A DNA stretch of 64,000 bases from Streptomyces albireticuli (GTDB lineage Bacteria; Actinomycetota; Actinomycetes; Streptomycetales; Streptomycetaceae), in assembly GCF_002192455.1 (NCBI RefSeq), contig NZ_CP021744.1, positions 2,758,001 to 2,822,000 on the forward strand. The letters are read 5' to 3'. The translations under genes were made by a program, and so were the position numbers. Below, in pieces: positions 8,460 to 16,136 of this stretch. How positions within the stretch are numbered: position 1 is the stretch's first letter; each line of letters starts with the position of its first letter. The notes beneath the pieces are model-generated. The model worked only from the letters and a program-made list of their open reading frames with translations, was not told the origin of the DNA and ran no database searches.

Positions 8460-9056
8460 TCATTCGCTCCGCGCGGCGGGGAGATGCGGCAGCCGGTCGG
8501 AGGCCACCACCCCTTCGAGGTAGCCACGGGCGCGCTCGGTGCGCGGATAGGCGTCGAGCAGCCGCCAGAAGTCCGGGCCGTGACCGGGCACGAGCAGGTG
8601 GGCCAGCTCGTGGAGGAGGACGTAGTCGACGACGTACTCGGGCATGCCCTGGAGGCGGTGGGAGAGCCGGATGCTGCCCTCGGCGGGGGTGCACGAGCCC
8701 CAGCGGGTGTTCTGGTTGGTGACCCAGCGGACCGTCGCGGGGCGGGCCCGGCCGCCGAGGTACTGCTCCGAGAGCCGCCCGGCCCGCTCGGCCAGCTCGG
8801 TGTCGCCCAGCATCCGCCGGCTCTCCTGGGCCGCGAGCTTGTCGAGCATCACCCGCACCCAGCGCTGCTCCTCGGCCTCCGACATCCGGGCCGGGATGAG
8901 CACGACCGTGCGGTCGGCCTCGCGGTAGGCGGAGACCGTCCTGCGGCGCCGCGCGCTCCGTCTGACCTCCACCGCACCGGTGCCCGTGCCGCTGGTGAGC
9001 GGGCTCGGGGCGCTGCGCGGTGATCGTGCGGCACTGTGCAGAGGGTCGACGGGCAC
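8460..9056 (-). CDS. YgjP-type M48-like metallopeptidase
   Basis: A 198-residue protein with the zinc-metallopeptidase motif HELAHLLVPGHGPDFW (about residues 150-165) and the preceding TRWGSC motif (about 121) that is diagnostic for the YgjP/DUF45 family. No signal peptide is seen, so it is likely cytoplasmic. The GTG at 9056 is the upstream-most plausible start, but its ribosome site is weak and a later start would only trim a basic Ser/Arg-rich N-terminus. It is divergent from the ThiF-like gene across about 220 bases. Substrate unknown. Confidence 0.82.
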   Translation of the reverse strand: MPVDPLHSAARSPRSAPSPLTSGTGTGAVEVRRSARRRRTVSAYREADRTVVLIPARMSEAEEQRWVRVMLDKLAAQESRRMLGDTELAERAGRLSEQYLGGRARPATVRWVTNQNTRWGSCTPAEGSIRLSHRLQGMPEYVVDYVLLHELAHLLVPGHGPDFWRLLDAYPRTERARGYLEGVVASDRLPHLPAARSE

Positions 9057-9210
9057 GGCCCCGACGTTACCCGCTGGCGAGGCGTGAAGTCCCGCCCATC
9101 GGTCGTTGTCGGGACGAAAGAGCCGGAGAGCACCTGGCTTGTACGACTATCACGCCGGACCTGTGGACAACTTCACGCGGCGTCGCGCCGGAAGGCCCAT
9201 GCTGGGGCCG

Positions 9211-9260
9211 GAACGACAGGGGAACGCACGGCGGGGAACCGACGGGGAACCACAGGGAAC
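9211..9260. repeat. five short GGGAAC-type direct repeats at near-helical spacing
   Basis: GAAC cores begin at 9211, 9222, 9236, 9247 and 9257, mostly preceded by GG or GGGG, spaced 11, 14, 11 and 10 bases, ending 17 bases before the ATG at 9277. They lie in the divergent region between the YgjP-type and ThiF-like genes and could be sites for a cooperative regulator. Confidence 0.4.
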
Positions 9261-9276
9261 GACGGGGGGACTTCTC

Positions 9277-10416
9277 ATGCATCCGATGCTCAAGCCCGCG
9301 CTGCGGCGCGCCTGGCACAGCCGTGACACCGTGCAGTTCGGCGTGGCCCCGGCCCACGCGACGCGGGTGGGCCCGGTCGACACCGCGACCAGCAGCTTCC
9401 TCACGCTGCTCGACGGCACCCGGGGGCTGCCGCTGCTCCGCGAGGAAGGGAGAGCCGTCGGGCTGACCGAGGCTCGGGTGGACGGTCTGGTGGAGCGGCT
9501 CACGCGGGCCGGGCTGCTCGACGATCCGCACGGGGGCGGCGAGCGCGCGGCGGCCGTGCGGGACCGGGGGCCGGCGGTGGAGCGGCTGCGGCCGGATCTG
9601 GCGTCCCTGTCCGTGCTGCACGCCGGCGCGGGGGCGGCGATGGAGCTGATGGGCGCCCGGCAGGCGATGCGGGTGCAGGTGCGGGGCGCGGGCCGGGTGG
9701 GGGCCGCGGTGGCGGCGCTGCTGTCGGCCTCGGGCGTGGGCCGGGTCGATGTGCTGGACGGTGGCTGTGTCGAGCCGTGGGACGTGGCGCCGGCCGGGGT
9801 GGGCGCCGAGCGGATCGGCGAGCGGCGGGACGCCGCGGCCCGCCGGGTGGTGCGGGAGGCGGCGCCGGGGCCCCGCCCCCGGACCCGCGGGGGCGGGAGC
9901 GGGGAGGCGGAGCCGCCGCTGTCGCTGGTGGTGTGGGCGCCCCGGGACGGACTCGCCGCCTATGCCCCGGACCCGGAAGCGGCCCGTGAGCTGATCGCCG
10001 CGGGTGTGCCCCATCTGTACGCGGGCGTGCTGGAGGCCACCGGCCTGGTGGGCCCGCTGGTGCTGCCGGGCGGGTCGGCCTGTGCCGGGTGCGTCGAGCT
10101 GGGGCGGGCCGAGCGGGACCCGGCCTGGCCCCGGATGCTCGCCCAGTGGCGGTCCGGCCGCGGGCCGGGGGTACCGTCTTGCGACATGGCACTGGCCACG
10201 GTGGTGGCGGGGCTCACCGTGGCGCGGGCGCTGGCCTTTCTCGACGGCGGGTCCCCGGCGGGCGCGGGGGTGCGACTGGAGCTGGCGCTGCCGGGTCCGG
10301 CCTGGTCCCCGCGGCCCGTCGAGCCGCATCCGCGGTGCCCGTGCGGCGCGGTGGGATCTTCCGATCCGGTATACGCCTCGGCCGCGGGGGCGCCGCACGG
10401 GACAATGAGCAGGTAA
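9277..10416 (+). CDS. orphan ThiF/E1-like protein of the RiPP (TOMM) leader-binding type
   Basis: A 379-residue protein. Residues about 1-85 look like a small winged-helix domain as in RiPP recognition elements. Residues about 125 onwards form an E1/ThiF Rossmann fold, with VQVRGAGRVGAAVAALLSAS and VDVLDGGCVEPWDVAPAGVG. In true E1 enzymes the region after the acidic strand carries Asn and Arg residues that bind ATP; here Asp and Gly/Glu occupy much of it, so adenylation may be lost. Cys pairs CAGC (about 275) and CPC near the C-terminus could bind zinc. The ATG at 9277 follows GGGGGGA. The ABC1 kinase gene follows 42 bases later. No precursor peptide or cyclodehydratase partner is nearby. Confidence 0.7.
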   Translation: MHPMLKPALRRAWHSRDTVQFGVAPAHATRVGPVDTATSSFLTLLDGTRGLPLLREEGRAVGLTEARVDGLVERLTRAGLLDDPHGGGERAAAVRDRGPAVERLRPDLASLSVLHAGAGAAMELMGARQAMRVQVRGAGRVGAAVAALLSASGVGRVDVLDGGCVEPWDVAPAGVGAERIGERRDAAARRVVREAAPGPRPRTRGGGSGEAEPPLSLVVWAPRDGLAAYAPDPEAARELIAAGVPHLYAGVLEATGLVGPLVLPGGSACAGCVELGRAERDPAWPRMLAQWRSGRGPGVPSCDMALATVVAGLTVARALAFLDGGSPAGAGVRLELALPGPAWSPRPVEPHPRCPCGAVGSSDPVYASAAGAPHGTMSR

Positions 10417-10458
10417 CCGCCGTCCGCGGCGTGGCTGTTCAGCTAGTTGGAGGGGCGC

Positions 10459-11823
10459 ATGTCTGATCTACCCCGCAAGGCGGTCACTCGTACCGCCAAG
10501 TTGGCCGCGCTGCCCTTGGGCTTCGCGGGGCGCACGGCGCTCGGCCTGGGGAAGCGCATCGGCGGCCGGTCGGCGGAGCTGATCGCGGCGGAGCTTCAGC
10601 AGCGCACGGCGGAGCAGCTCTTCGCGACCTTGGGGCAGCTCAAGGGCGGTGCGATGAAGCTCGGCCAGGCGCTGTCGGTCTTCGAGTCGGCGCTCCCGGA
10701 GCAGGTCGCCGGGCCCTATCGGGCGGCGCTGACCAAGCTTCAGGAGGCGGCGCCGCCGATGCCGGTGAAGTCGGTGCACGCGGCGCTGGCGGAGCGGCTC
10801 GGCGAGGACTGGCGGGATCTCTTCGAGGAGTTCGACGACCAGCCGGCGGCGGCCGCGTCGATCGGTCAGGTGCACCGGGCGGTCTGGCACGACGGGCGCC
10901 CGGTCGCGGTCAAGGTGCAGTATCCGGGGGCGGGTGAGGCCCTGCTGTCGGACCTCACCCAATTGAGCCGGTTCGCCCGGCTGCTGGGGCCGCTGGTCCC
11001 GGGGATGGACATCAAGCCGCTGATCTCGGAGCTGCGGGACCGCGTCTCCGAGGAGCTGGACTACGGCCTGGAGGCCCGGGCCCAGAGCGCGCACGCCCGG
11101 GAGTTCGCGGGCGACCCCGATGTGACGGTGCCGGACGTGGTGCACCAGGGCGAGCAGGTGCTGGTCACGGAGTGGCTGGAGGGCGTGCCGCTGTCCGAGG
11201 TGATAGCGGAGGGCACGCAGGAGCAGCGGGACCGGGCCGGGCAGCTACTGGCGCGCTTCCTCTTCTCGGGCGCGGCGCGCACGGGGCTGCTGCACGCCGA
11301 CCCGCACCCGGGCAACTTCCGGCTGCTGACGGGGGACGCCCCCGACGGGCCGCCGGAGAAGTGGCGGCTGGGCGTGCTGGACTTCGGCACGGTGGACCGC
11401 CTGCCGCAGGGCCTGCCGAAGGAGATCGGCACCGCGCTGCGGATGACCCTGGACGGCGCGGCGGAGGAGGTCCACGAACTGCTCCGGGAGGAGGGGTTCG
11501 TCAAGCCGGGCATCGAGCTGGACCCGGGTGCGGTGCTGGACTACCTCCTGCCGATCATCGAGCCGGCGCAGGTGGCGGAGTTCACCTTCACCCGGGGCTG
11601 GATGCGCGCCCAGGCGACGCGCATCGCCGACCCCCGCTCCCCCGCGTACCAGCTGGCGCGGCAGCTCAATCTGCCGCCGGCGTATCTGCTGATACACCGC
11701 GTGACGACCAGCACCATCGGGGTGCTGTGCCAGCTGGGCGCGACCGTGCGGCTGCGGGAGGAGATGGAGGCGTGGGTGCCCGGGTTCGCGGCGGCCGATG
11801 AGAGTCAGGAGACACCGGCCTGA
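10459..11823 (+). CDS. ABC1/ADCK/UbiB family atypical kinase
   Basis: A 454-residue protein-kinase-like enzyme. Family-specific motifs are the N-terminal KLGQ (GAMKLGQALSVFESALPEQ), the Ala-rich loop AAASIGQVHRA, the lysine strand PVAVKVQYPG, the catalytic loop LLHADPHPGNF and the metal motif LDFGTVD. The ADCK family regulates lipid or quinone metabolism through ATPase or kinase activity; the actinobacterial substrate is unproven. The start is ATG 10459 with GGAGG six bases upstream; a TTG at 10447 would overlap this site. The mycobacterial orthologue also lies beside whiB7, which suggests a link with antibiotic stress. Confidence 0.9.
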   Translation: MSDLPRKAVTRTAKLAALPLGFAGRTALGLGKRIGGRSAELIAAELQQRTAEQLFATLGQLKGGAMKLGQALSVFESALPEQVAGPYRAALTKLQEAAPPMPVKSVHAALAERLGEDWRDLFEEFDDQPAAAASIGQVHRAVWHDGRPVAVKVQYPGAGEALLSDLTQLSRFARLLGPLVPGMDIKPLISELRDRVSEELDYGLEARAQSAHAREFAGDPDVTVPDVVHQGEQVLVTEWLEGVPLSEVIAEGTQEQRDRAGQLLARFLFSGAARTGLLHADPHPGNFRLLTGDAPDGPPEKWRLGVLDFGTVDRLPQGLPKEIGTALRMTLDGAAEEVHELLREEGFVKPGIELDPGAVLDYLLPIIEPAQVAEFTFTRGWMRAQATRIADPRSPAYQLARQLNLPPAYLLIHRVTTSTIGVLCQLGATVRLREEMEAWVPGFAAADESQETPA

Positions 11824-11841
11824 CGGCCCGCGGGGCCGCCC

Positions 11842-12057
11842 TCACCACCAGGACGAATCGAGTCGGCCCTCGATGGCTCTGATGTTGGCTCGGGCGCAGT
11901 CGTCGCAGAAGTAGCGGCGGCTGCCGTTCTCGACGGAGCAGGTCCAGGTCGGCGGCGTACCGTCGGCGGCGGTGCCACAGCGAGCGCACGTGATGGGCGT
12001 GGCGGTCTCGGTGGCCTCAGGGTCCAACTGCACTGATTCATGCGTCTTCTGGTCCAC
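11842..12057 (-). CDS. small zinc-ribbon-like protein
   Basis: A 71-residue protein with two Cys pairs, TCARCGTAAD at about residues 24-33 and YFCDDCARANIR at about 49-60, plus a Cys at about 40 (WTCSVENGSRR). This spacing suggests a zinc ribbon. The protein is acidic at the N-terminus and ends in SSWW. It is convergent with the ABC1 kinase (18 bases between stops) and lies downstream of the wblC operon. No functional family is recognised; it may bind nucleic acid or another protein. Confidence 0.8.
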   Translation of the reverse strand: MDQKTHESVQLDPEATETATPITCARCGTAADGTPPTWTCSVENGSRRYFCDDCARANIRAIEGRLDSSWW

Positions 12058-12110
12058 TCCCAGACGATATCCCCGCGAACGGGCCGGGAGTGCACAGACG
12101 CACCCAACGG

Positions 12111-12151
12111 CCCGTGGGGCCGGTCCGTTCGGACCGGCCCCACGGGTTTTT
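12111..12151 (+). terminator. intrinsic terminator
   Basis: A perfect 16-bp stem, CCCGTGGGGCCGGTCC - gttc - GGACCGGCCCCACGGG, is followed on the plus strand by TTTTT. The T-tract fits plus-strand transcripts reading through from the ABC1 kinase; without a T-tract the same hairpin may also stop minus-strand transcripts of the wblC operon. Confidence 0.8.
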
Positions 12152-12197
12152 GTTCGGTGGCGGAGACCGGCGGGCCCTGGTGGGGCCCGGCGGGGTC

Positions 12198-12524
12198 TCA
12201 GTGCATGACCGCCATGGCCAGGGCGCGGCGGGCGCGCAGCGAGGCGCGCTCGGCGCGGCGCTGCATCCGGCGCGCGGCGGCCAGGCGGACGGCCCTTCGT
12301 TCGGACTCGGCCTCCCGGAGGCGCTCGTGCATATGCGCACGGGCCAGGGCTTCTGGGATGAGTTGCATGTCACGGTTCCTGTTCTGGCGTGCCGTGGGCA
12401 CACCCGAGGTGTTGCGGGAGAGGACTTCGGAGCCGAATGGCTCGGTGGCGGGGCGGTGCATCGTCGGATCCTGCTTCTTGGGGTCGTGCGTGGTGGGGCG
12501 GTCGATGGTGCCTAGGACGTTCAT
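12198..12524 (-). CDS. small basic protein translationally coupled to wblC
   Basis: Read from the ATG that overlaps the wblC stop (ATGA), this is a 108-residue protein. The C-terminal half is strongly helical and rich in Arg, Ala and Glu, ending RARRALAMAVMH, so it may form an amphipathic or nucleic-acid-binding helix. A second start at 12368 (56 residues, MQLIPEALARAHM) has AGGAA upstream. I prefer the longer form because codons between the two starts show about 87 percent GC at position 3 against about 52 percent at position 2, a coding pattern. Function unknown; the coupling puts it under wblC control. Confidence 0.7.
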   Translation of the reverse strand: MNVLGTIDRPTTHDPKKQDPTMHRPATEPFGSEVLSRNTSGVPTARQNRNRDMQLIPEALARAHMHERLREAESERRAVRLAAARRMQRRAERASLRARRALAMAVMH

Positions 12525-12883
12525 GCGGCGACCGGGTTCTTGCGCGGACGGCCACGGGGCCGCTTGCGGGCGACCACCACGCCCTGGACGAACAGCTCGC
12601 CGCCCCAGACGCCCCACGGCTCGCGGCGGTCCAGCGCGCCGGCCAGGCAGGCCTCGCGGAGCGGGCAGGTGCGGCACAGCGACTTGGCGTACTCGACGTC
12701 GGCCGGGGTCTCGGCGAAGAAGACCTCGGGGTCATAGCTGCGGCAGGGGACGGGCGTGCCCAGGTTCTCGATGGCGTCGTCGAGATCGGTGAGCGCGGTG
12801 AGGGGGGTCAAGGGGTCCTCCGTGGGGACAGGCGGCGGGATCAGGTCGGTCGCTACTGACGGGGTGTGTGCCTTGAGCTGCAC
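12521..12883 (-). CDS. wblC: WhiB-family iron-sulfur regulator WblC (WhiB7 homologue)
   Basis: A 120-residue transcription factor that binds the principal sigma factor and activates intrinsic antibiotic-resistance genes. The four iron-sulfur cysteines are C47, C70, C73 and C79 (CRTCPLREAC around 70-79). The sigma-binding G(I/V)WGG turn is GVWGGE (91-96). The AT-hook RPRGRPRK lies at about 108-115, which separates WhiB7/WblC from other WhiB proteins. The GTG at 12883 follows GAGGAAAAG. A longer in-frame ORF exists, but its upstream part crosses the attenuator hairpin. The gene has an attenuation leader (see 12952-13471) and is coupled to a small downstream gene. Confidence 0.95.
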   Translation of the reverse strand: MQLKAHTPSVATDLIPPPVPTEDPLTPLTALTDLDDAIENLGTPVPCRSYDPEVFFAETPADVEYAKSLCRTCPLREACLAGALDRREPWGVWGGELFVQGVVVARKRPRGRPRKNPVAA

Positions 12884-12951
12884 GGTTGTCTTTTCCTCGT
12901 CTGTTGTGCCGGCTTGTGGCCGGGCTTTACGCCCCTCGTCCTGGCGAGGGG

Positions 12952-12993
12952 CAAACAAAAGGGCCGCGGATCCCGGTGTGGGTTCCGCGGCCC
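12952..12993 (-). terminator. intrinsic terminator in the wblC leader (attenuator)
   Basis: Reading the minus strand, GGGCCGCGGA pairs with TCCGCGGCCC, with a further 3-bp extension in the loop, followed directly by TTTTGTTT. It lies about 70 bases upstream of the wblC GTG and 27 bases after the stop of the upstream ORF. This is a textbook intrinsic terminator inside a leader, the hallmark of transcription attenuation. Confidence 0.9.
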
Positions 12994-13020
12994 TGGAAGG
13001 TGCCGACCTGATCATGCCGA

Positions 13021-13320
13021 TCAGGCTGGATCTCTCCAGGGTTCGAGCCCACGGAAGGCCCACATCGTGCTGTGCTGCTGCTGCGCGGATCCGGCGCCGG
13101 CGGTCGTCCTCGCTTCAAGGGCATAGGCGTGTGCCTGTGCCTTTGCTGCTGCCGTTACCTTGGGCGCCTTGGTCGGTCGCTCATTGATCAGGGCAATACC
13201 GGCGTTGGACAGACCGGTGCCCTGGGACGAGAGCGCGAGAGAGCCGAAGGGGAAGCCGAGGGAACGGGTGGCGACGACCGGGCGATCGGTCATTTTGCAG
13301 ATGGTGTTGAAGCTGATCAT
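13021..13320 (-). CDS. upstream ORF in the wblC leader (99 residues)
   Basis: The ATG at 13320 has the strong ribosome site GAGAGGAGG nine bases upstream. The ORF ends 27 bases before the attenuator hairpin, and its stop lies inside a small palindrome (CCTGATC-atgcc-GATCAGG, about 13006-13024). The product starts MISFNTICKMTDRPVVATR and its second half is rich in Ala, Lys and Gln. uORF-dependent attenuation of whiB7/wblC by ribosome-targeting antibiotics has been described in Streptomyces and mycobacteria. I infer that slow translation of this frame changes leader folding and prevents termination. The peptide itself may have no function. Confidence 0.75.
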   Translation of the reverse strand: MISFNTICKMTDRPVVATRSLGFPFGSLALSSQGTGLSNAGIALINERPTKAPKVTAAAKAQAHAYALEARTTAGAGSAQQQHSTMWAFRGLEPWRDPA

Positions 13321-13428
13321 TGGTCTTCGCCTCCTCTCGGCGTCTTGGGGACCGGTCGAAACCAGTCCGGGTCGGCTCAGTACAGCACGGATCCACCGGA
13401 ACTCGGAAGTACCGCTGTTCTCCGTGTT

Positions 13429-13471
13429 CGGAAGGCTATGGGTATGCCGTCCGCGTGCGCAAACTATTTTT
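13429..13471 (-). promoter_or_regulatory. probable WblC-autoregulated promoter
   Basis: On the minus strand AAAAAT (13471-13466) lies exactly 3 bases upstream of TTGCGC (13462-13457). A 16-base spacer then leads to CATAGC (13440-13435), predicting a start near 13428. An A/T hexamer 3 bp upstream of the -35 is the known WhiB7/WblC promoter signature. It overlaps the TAG stop of uvrD2. The resulting leader would be about 540 bases. Confidence 0.6.
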
Positions 13472-15665
13472 CCGGAGATTCTTCCGAAGGGTCCTCGCCG
13501 GCGCACAGGGCCAGGACGTCGGCCCCGAACGCGGCGAGCTTCCGTCCTCCCACACCTGAGATGCACGAGAGCTCCGGTTCGGTTCCCGGCACCGCCTCGG
13601 CGATCGCGAGGAGCGTCTTGTCGGTGAAGACGCAGTAGGCGGGCTGGCCGAGCCGCTCCGCCTGCCCGGCGCGCCAGTCGCGCAGCCGTTCGTAGAGCGC
13701 CTCGTCGAGGTCGGAGGGGCAGTCCTCGCAGCGCATCAGCTTGATCTCGCCCGCGTCGGTCAGCGTCCGCCCGCAGACCCGGCAGCGGGCGGGCCCGCGC
13801 CGCTTGCGGACGCCCCGCTCGGCGCCGGAGACGCCTCCCGCGGCGCCCGCGACGGCCGTGCCGGACCGGAGGCCGCCGGCCGCGCGGGCGGCGGCGGAGC
13901 CCGGCCGCAGGCCGTTCAGGAAGCGGCTGGGGCGGCGGACGGCCCGGCCGCCCGGGGCGCGGGAGAGCGACCACGACAGGAAGAGGTGGGAGCGGGCCCG
14001 GGTCACGCCCACATAGAGCAGCCGGCGCTCCTCCTCGATCTGCTCGTCGGTCTTGGCGTAAGTGATCGGCATCATGCCCTCGGTGAGGCCGACGAGGAAG
14101 ACGGCGTCCCATTCGAGGCCCTTGGCCGCGTGAAGTGAGGCGAGAGTCACACCCTCGACGGTCGGCGCGTGCTGGGCGCTCGCCCGCTCGTCGAGTTCGG
14201 CGACCAGATCGGCGAGGGTGGCGCCGGGCCGGGCCCGGACGAAGTCCTCGGCGAGCCGCACCAGGGCCGCCAGGGACTCCCAGCGGTCCCGGACCGCGCC
14301 CGAGCCGACGGGCGGCTCGGGCTTCCAGCCCCGGGTGCCGAGCACGGCCCGCACCTGGGAGGGGACGTCGTCGGCGTCGGCGAGCTGGGGGTCGGTGTGG
14401 CCGCCGGCGCGGGCGGCGCCGCGCAGCAGCAGCCCGGCCTCGCGGACCTCCGGGCGCTCGAAGAACCGCTCGGCGCCGCGGAGCTGATACGGCACGCCGA
14501 GGTCGGCGAGGGCCTGTTCGTAGACCTCCGACTGGGCGTTGATGCGGTAGAGGATCGCGATCTCGCTGGCGGGCACCCCGGAGTCGATGAGGTCGCGGAC
14601 CCGGCGGGCGGTGCCCTCGGCCTCGGCCGGCTCGTCGGCGCACTCGGCCCAGCCGGGCTCGGGGCCCGGGTCGCGCTGCGAGATCAGCTCCAGGCGGTGC
14701 TCGGCGGCCCGGCCGCGGGCCTGGGAGAGCAGGCCGTTGGCCAGGTGCACGACCTGGGGCGTGGAGCGGTAGTCCCGGACGAGCTTGACGACCGTCGCGC
14801 GCGGGTGGCGGGTGCGGAAGTTCAGCAGGTGGTCGGGGGTGGCGCCGGTGAAGGAATAGATGGTCTGGCTGGCGTCGCCGACCACGCAGAGATTGTCCCG
14901 GTCGCCGAGCCACAGCTCCAGGAGCCGCTGCTGGAGCGGGCTGACGTCCTGGTACTCGTCGACCACGAAGTGCTGGTACTGGCGGCGGACGGTCTCGGCG
15001 ATGTCGTGCCGGTCCTGGAGGACGCCGACGGTGAGCAGCAGGACGTCCTCGAAGTCGATCACGCCGCGGTCGCGCTTGAGCTGCTCGTACATCGCGTAGA
15101 TCCGGCCGATCTCGGCGGGGTCGCGGGGGGCCTCCCGGCCGGCCTTGGCGGCGGCGGGGGCGTAGTCCTCGGGGACGGTCTGGGTGACCTTGGACCATTC
15201 GATCTCGCCCGTGACGTCCCGCAGCTCATTGCGGTCGAGGCGGACCCGGCAGCGGGCCGCGGCCTCCGCGACCAGCTGGACCTTCCGCTCGACCAGGCGC
15301 GGCACCTCGCCGCCGACGGCCTTGGGCCAGAAGTACTGGAGCTGGCGCAGGGCGGCGGAGTGGAACGTCCGCGCCTGGACGCCGCCCGCGCCGAGCTGGC
15401 GGAGCCGGCCGCGCATCTCGCCCGCCGCGCGGTTGGTGAAAGTGACGGCGAGCACACTGGAGGGCTGGAGCACCCCGGAGCGGACGCCGTAGGCGATGCG
15501 GTGGGTGATCGCGCGGGTCTTGCCCGTGCCGGCTCCGGCCAGCACGCACACCGGGCCGCTCAGGGCCGTCGCCACCGCGCGCTGCTCGGGGTCGAGCCCG
15601 GCGAGCACCGCGTCCGGGGAGTCCGGAACCGGCGGGAAGAGGGAGGAGTGCGTTGCTGCTGTCAC
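13464..15665 (-). CDS. uvrD2: UvrD2 superfamily 1 DNA helicase with HRDC domain
   Basis: A 733-residue 3'-5' DNA helicase acting in repair. Walker A is AGAGTGKT at residues 43-50, the Walker B/motif II is VVDEYQDVSP, and a late motif GLTEGMMPITY is present. The C-terminal third has the UvrD2-specific tetracysteine (CRVCG ... MRCEDC) and then an HRDC domain (about 655-720). Length and architecture match mycobacterial UvrD2. The start is GTG 15665; its ribosome site is modest, and the nearby upstream ATG runs into a stop at once. The wblC promoter overlaps the 3' end. Confidence 0.93.
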   Translation of the reverse strand: MTAATHSSLFPPVPDSPDAVLAGLDPEQRAVATALSGPVCVLAGAGTGKTRAITHRIAYGVRSGVLQPSSVLAVTFTNRAAGEMRGRLRQLGAGGVQARTFHSAALRQLQYFWPKAVGGEVPRLVERKVQLVAEAAARCRVRLDRNELRDVTGEIEWSKVTQTVPEDYAPAAAKAGREAPRDPAEIGRIYAMYEQLKRDRGVIDFEDVLLLTVGVLQDRHDIAETVRRQYQHFVVDEYQDVSPLQQRLLELWLGDRDNLCVVGDASQTIYSFTGATPDHLLNFRTRHPRATVVKLVRDYRSTPQVVHLANGLLSQARGRAAEHRLELISQRDPGPEPGWAECADEPAEAEGTARRVRDLIDSGVPASEIAILYRINAQSEVYEQALADLGVPYQLRGAERFFERPEVREAGLLLRGAARAGGHTDPQLADADDVPSQVRAVLGTRGWKPEPPVGSGAVRDRWESLAALVRLAEDFVRARPGATLADLVAELDERASAQHAPTVEGVTLASLHAAKGLEWDAVFLVGLTEGMMPITYAKTDEQIEEERRLLYVGVTRARSHLFLSWSLSRAPGGRAVRRPSRFLNGLRPGSAAARAAGGLRSGTAVAGAAGGVSGAERGVRKRRGPARCRVCGRTLTDAGEIKLMRCEDCPSDLDEALYERLRDWRAGQAERLGQPAYCVFTDKTLLAIAEAVPGTEPELSCISGVGGRKLAAFGADVLALCAGEDPSEESPEK

Positions 15666-15810
15666 TCCGCCATGCTGCCAGGTTCGCGGGGACGACCGGG
15701 AATGTCGTCCACAGGCGGGACGAGCCGGTCGTACTAATACGGGAATGGCTGGGGACGGGTGCGCGTTCTACCAGCGGATCGACACCCATCACCGAGGAGA
15801 GCGAGGGCGC

Positions 15811-16068
15811 ATGTCGGGCACCGTGACGATGTACAGCACGACCTGGTGCGGTTACTGCCGGCGGCTGAAGAGCCAGCTGGACCGCGAGGGGATCGCGTAC
15901 AACGAGATCAACATCGAGCACGACGCCGAGTCGGCGGCCTTCGTCGAGAAGGCGAACGACGGCAACCAGACGGTCCCGACGGTCCTGGTGACCCCGGTGG
16001 GCGGCGGCGCCTCGGTCACGATGACCAACCCGTCCCTGGCCCAGGTCAAGCAGGCGCTCGCGTCCTGA
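15811..16068 (+). CDS. mrx1: mycoredoxin (glutaredoxin-like)
   Basis: An 85-residue thiol oxidoreductase with the active site WCGYC (Cys13 and Cys16), the TVPTVLV cis-Pro loop and a short C-terminus, as in mycoredoxin-1. It reduces mycothiol-mixed disulfides using mycothiol in the cytoplasm. The ATG at 15811 follows GAGGAGAGCGAGGG. It is divergent from uvrD2 and convergent with nudC across a strong hairpin. The neighbourhood of uvrD2, mrx and nudC is the same as in mycobacteria. Confidence 0.92.
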   Translation: MSGTVTMYSTTWCGYCRRLKSQLDREGIAYNEINIEHDAESAAFVEKANDGNQTVPTVLVTPVGGGASVTMTNPSLAQVKQALAS

Positions 16069-16093
16069 CGCGCGCCACGGCCCTCAGGTGACC

Positions 16094-16129
16094 GCGGGGG
16101 CGCCGACTCCACGGAGTCGGCGCCCCCGC
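16094..16129. terminator. bidirectional hairpin terminator
   Basis: Arms GCGGGGGCGCCGACTCC and GGAGTCGGCGCCCCCGC are perfectly complementary over 17 bases, with a 2-base centre that will open to a small loop. It lies between convergent mrx1 and nudC. Confidence 0.8.
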
Positions 16130-16136
16130 CGTCGTG

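Noticed and set aside
9169..9178. DnaA-box-like sequence (complement of TTGTCCACA), with another near 15712
   Set aside because: Single boxes with no cluster or dnaA/dnaN nearby; not an origin.
12521..13063. Longer WblC of 180 residues
   Set aside because: The extra part would translate the attenuator hairpin and T-tract; GTG 12883 has a ribosome site and matches the WblC N-terminus.
13021..13400. Large extended frame joining the wblC uORF with the region upstream (part of a 725-residue frame)
   Set aside because: It crosses uvrD2 in a shadow frame; the uORF with its own ribosome site is the credible part.
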